This document shows, in pieces, positions 5,507-6,658 of a stretch of DNA of 6,658 bases (its first letter is position 1; each line of letters opens with the position of its first letter). The translations under genes were made by a program, and so were the position numbers. Source of the stretch: Clostridiales bacterium (GTDB lineage: Bacteria > Bacillota > Clostridia > Oscillospirales > QAKW01); contig QAKW01000044.1 in the NCBI GenBank assembly GCA_003343605.1, positions 1 through 6,658 of the forward strand. The letters run 5' to 3'. A model generated the notes under the pieces. It did not search any database. It saw nothing but the letters and a program-made list of their open reading frames with translations, and had not been told where the DNA came from.

Positions 5507-6658
5507 ATGGAATTTACCGGTAATTTCGCACAGAATCTGAAACTATTCCAGGATGCTTTTGTAAAGGACGATACCTTTACGGTTAAAATGGTAAGAAATC
5601 CCCATCTTCCGGGCTTGCCGATCGTGGTTTTACTCTCCAGCGCAATGGTCAGCAACGATGTAACCGACCGGGACGTTATTCTGAGCCTGGAAACGCATCT
5701 TTATGAGCCAACGCCGGCCGGCGCCGCGGAGGGCGGCATAGGAAACCACAGCGTGGATGTATCCAGGGATCCGCAGAAGGCGATGACGCAGATCGGTTCG
5801 GGAGATTGCGTAGTGCTGATCGGCGACGCACCCTGCTGCCTAATTGTAGACGTTAAGGGAATGGCACAGCGGAGCAACGATGTTCCGGAAACCGAAATTT
5901 CCCTGCTGGGCCCGCAGGACGGATTTAACGAAAATATCATGTCGAATCTCGGGATCCTGAAAAAGCGCATTGCTACGCCCCGATTAAAAAGCGAATTTCT
6001 TGTTGCCGGAAGGCAGAGCAATAATAAGATGGCCGTTTGTTATCTGGACGGCGTTGCCATGCCGGAGCTGGTAGAGGCGCTGAAGGAACGGCTGAAGCAG
6101 ATTGATATTGACAGTATTCTCGACGGTAATATTCTGGCAGAGCTGATCCGTGATTGCCCGCGGGCTATTTTTAAAACAGTGGGCAAAACTTCCAGGCCGG
6201 ACGTCTTTGCCTCCAAACTGCTGGAAGGAAGGATCGGTGTGATTTTGGATGGCTCCCCGGTGGCCATTACGCTTCCCTATATTTTGGCAGAGGGCTTTCA
6301 AAGCCCCGACGATTATTATCAGAGCTACCTCTATGCAAACGTCGGGCGCTTTTTGCGGTTTATCGGTTTTATCATCGCGGTGTTTCTTCCGGGCTTTTAT
6401 TTGGCTGTGGTTAATTTTACGCCGGGCGTTTTGCCCGCGCACTGGCTGTATACGGTGCTGGCCTCTTCGGCCGGGGTTCCGATCCAGACCTTTACCGAAA
6501 TGGTATTGCTGTTTTTTGCGTTTGAGATTTTAAGGGAAACCGGAACGCGCATGCCTTCCGGGCTGGGGCTGGCACTGAACGTGGTGGGCGCTGTGATTCT
6601 CGGAGACGCGGCTGTCTCCAGCAATATTGTATCGACGCCTATGGTGATTATTGTTGCC
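5507..6658 (+). CDS. GerA-family spore germination protein, germinant-receptor A subunit type (C-terminus cut)
   Basis: An open frame of exactly 384 codons runs off the right edge. The ATG at 5507 follows GGAGG (5494-5498) by 8 nt. The protein has a hydrophilic N-terminal region of about 280 residues, then the start of the membrane part. Family hallmarks include GPQDGF (135-140), an AGRQS block near 167-171, RPD (230-232), LLEGR (238-242), LDGSP (247-251), QSPDDYY (265-271), a helix ending LPGFYLA (294-300), E331, and FEILRETGTRMP (339-350). These identify the A-subunit family of nutrient germinant receptors, which sit in the spore inner membrane and trigger germination. The paralogue SpoVAF is in the same family and cannot be excluded. 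About 100 further residues would be expected beyond the edge, and B and C subunits may follow. The conserved TERPD block reads KTSRPD here. No sporulation promoter could be assigned. Confidence 0.92.
   Translation, partial: MEFTGNFAQNLKLFQDAFVKDDTFTVKMVRNPHLPGLPIVVLLSSAMVSNDVTDRDVILSLETHLYEPTPAGAAEGGIGNHSVDVSRDPQKAMTQIGSGDCVVLIGDAPCCLIVDVKGMAQRSNDVPETEISLLGPQDGFNENIMSNLGILKKRIATPRLKSEFLVAGRQSNNKMAVCYLDGVAMPELVEALKERLKQIDIDSILDGNILAELIRDCPRAIFKTVGKTSRPDVFASKLLEGRIGVILDGSPVAITLPYILAEGFQSPDDYYQSYLYANVGRFLRFIGFIIAVFLPGFYLAVVNFTPGVLPAHWLYTVLASSAGVPIQTFTEMVLLFFAFEILRETGTRMPSGLGLALNVVGAVILGDAAVSSNIVSTPMVIIVA

Noticed and set aside
1..6658. CRISPR array, tRNA, rRNA, insertion sequence or phage-like module
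   Set aside because: No regular repeat-spacer pattern, cloverleaf, rRNA-like stretch, transposase motif or terminal inverted repeats were seen.

Overview
The window most likely comes from the chromosome of an endospore-forming Firmicute, probably a Clostridia-class anaerobe. The evidence is a GerA-family germinant-receptor subunit, strong AGGAGG-type ribosome binding sites, sigma-A promoters (TTGACA/TATAAT), a yybP-ykoY manganese riboswitch, and base composition near half G+C by eye. The genus cannot be named from sequence alone.

Layout, left to right. (1) 1-371, minus strand: the N-terminal part of an alpha/beta hydrolase of the hormone-sensitive-lipase type, cut by the window edge and driven by a perfect-consensus sigma-A promoter. 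(2) 372-523: a divergent promoter region. (3) 524-1768, plus: a 12-TM major facilitator transporter resembling the organophosphate:phosphate antiporters. (4) 1743-1992: a promoter that begins inside the 3' end of the transporter gene, then a yybP-ykoY Mn2+ riboswitch with an overlapping intrinsic terminator, then a leader of about 90 nt. (5) 1993-4623, plus: an 876-residue P2A-type cation-exporting ATPase under that riboswitch. (6) 4628-4659: a strong bidirectional terminator between convergent genes. (7) 4658-5290, minus: a HAD-superfamily phosphatase of the phosphoglycolate-phosphatase type, whose promoter lies inside a nested inverted repeat. (8) 5507-6658, plus: a GerA-family spore germination protein, truncated by the right edge.

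The clearest functional unit is riboswitch plus ATPase. When Mn2+ is abundant, the aptamer should hold the 5' arm of the terminator in its closing helix P1, so transcription continues into the pump and the metal is exported. When Mn2+ is scarce, the terminator forms. No terminator is visible between the transporter gene and the riboswitch, so read-through from the transporter promoter would pass the same metal checkpoint. The flanking hydrolase, phosphatase and germination genes have their own promoters or orientations and show no clear functional link to the metal module. I found no mobile element, CRISPR array, tRNA or rRNA. The most rewarding points are the riboswitch architecture, the full cation-site set of the ATPase, an Arg-to-Lys change in the transporter and the dyad over the phosphatase promoter.
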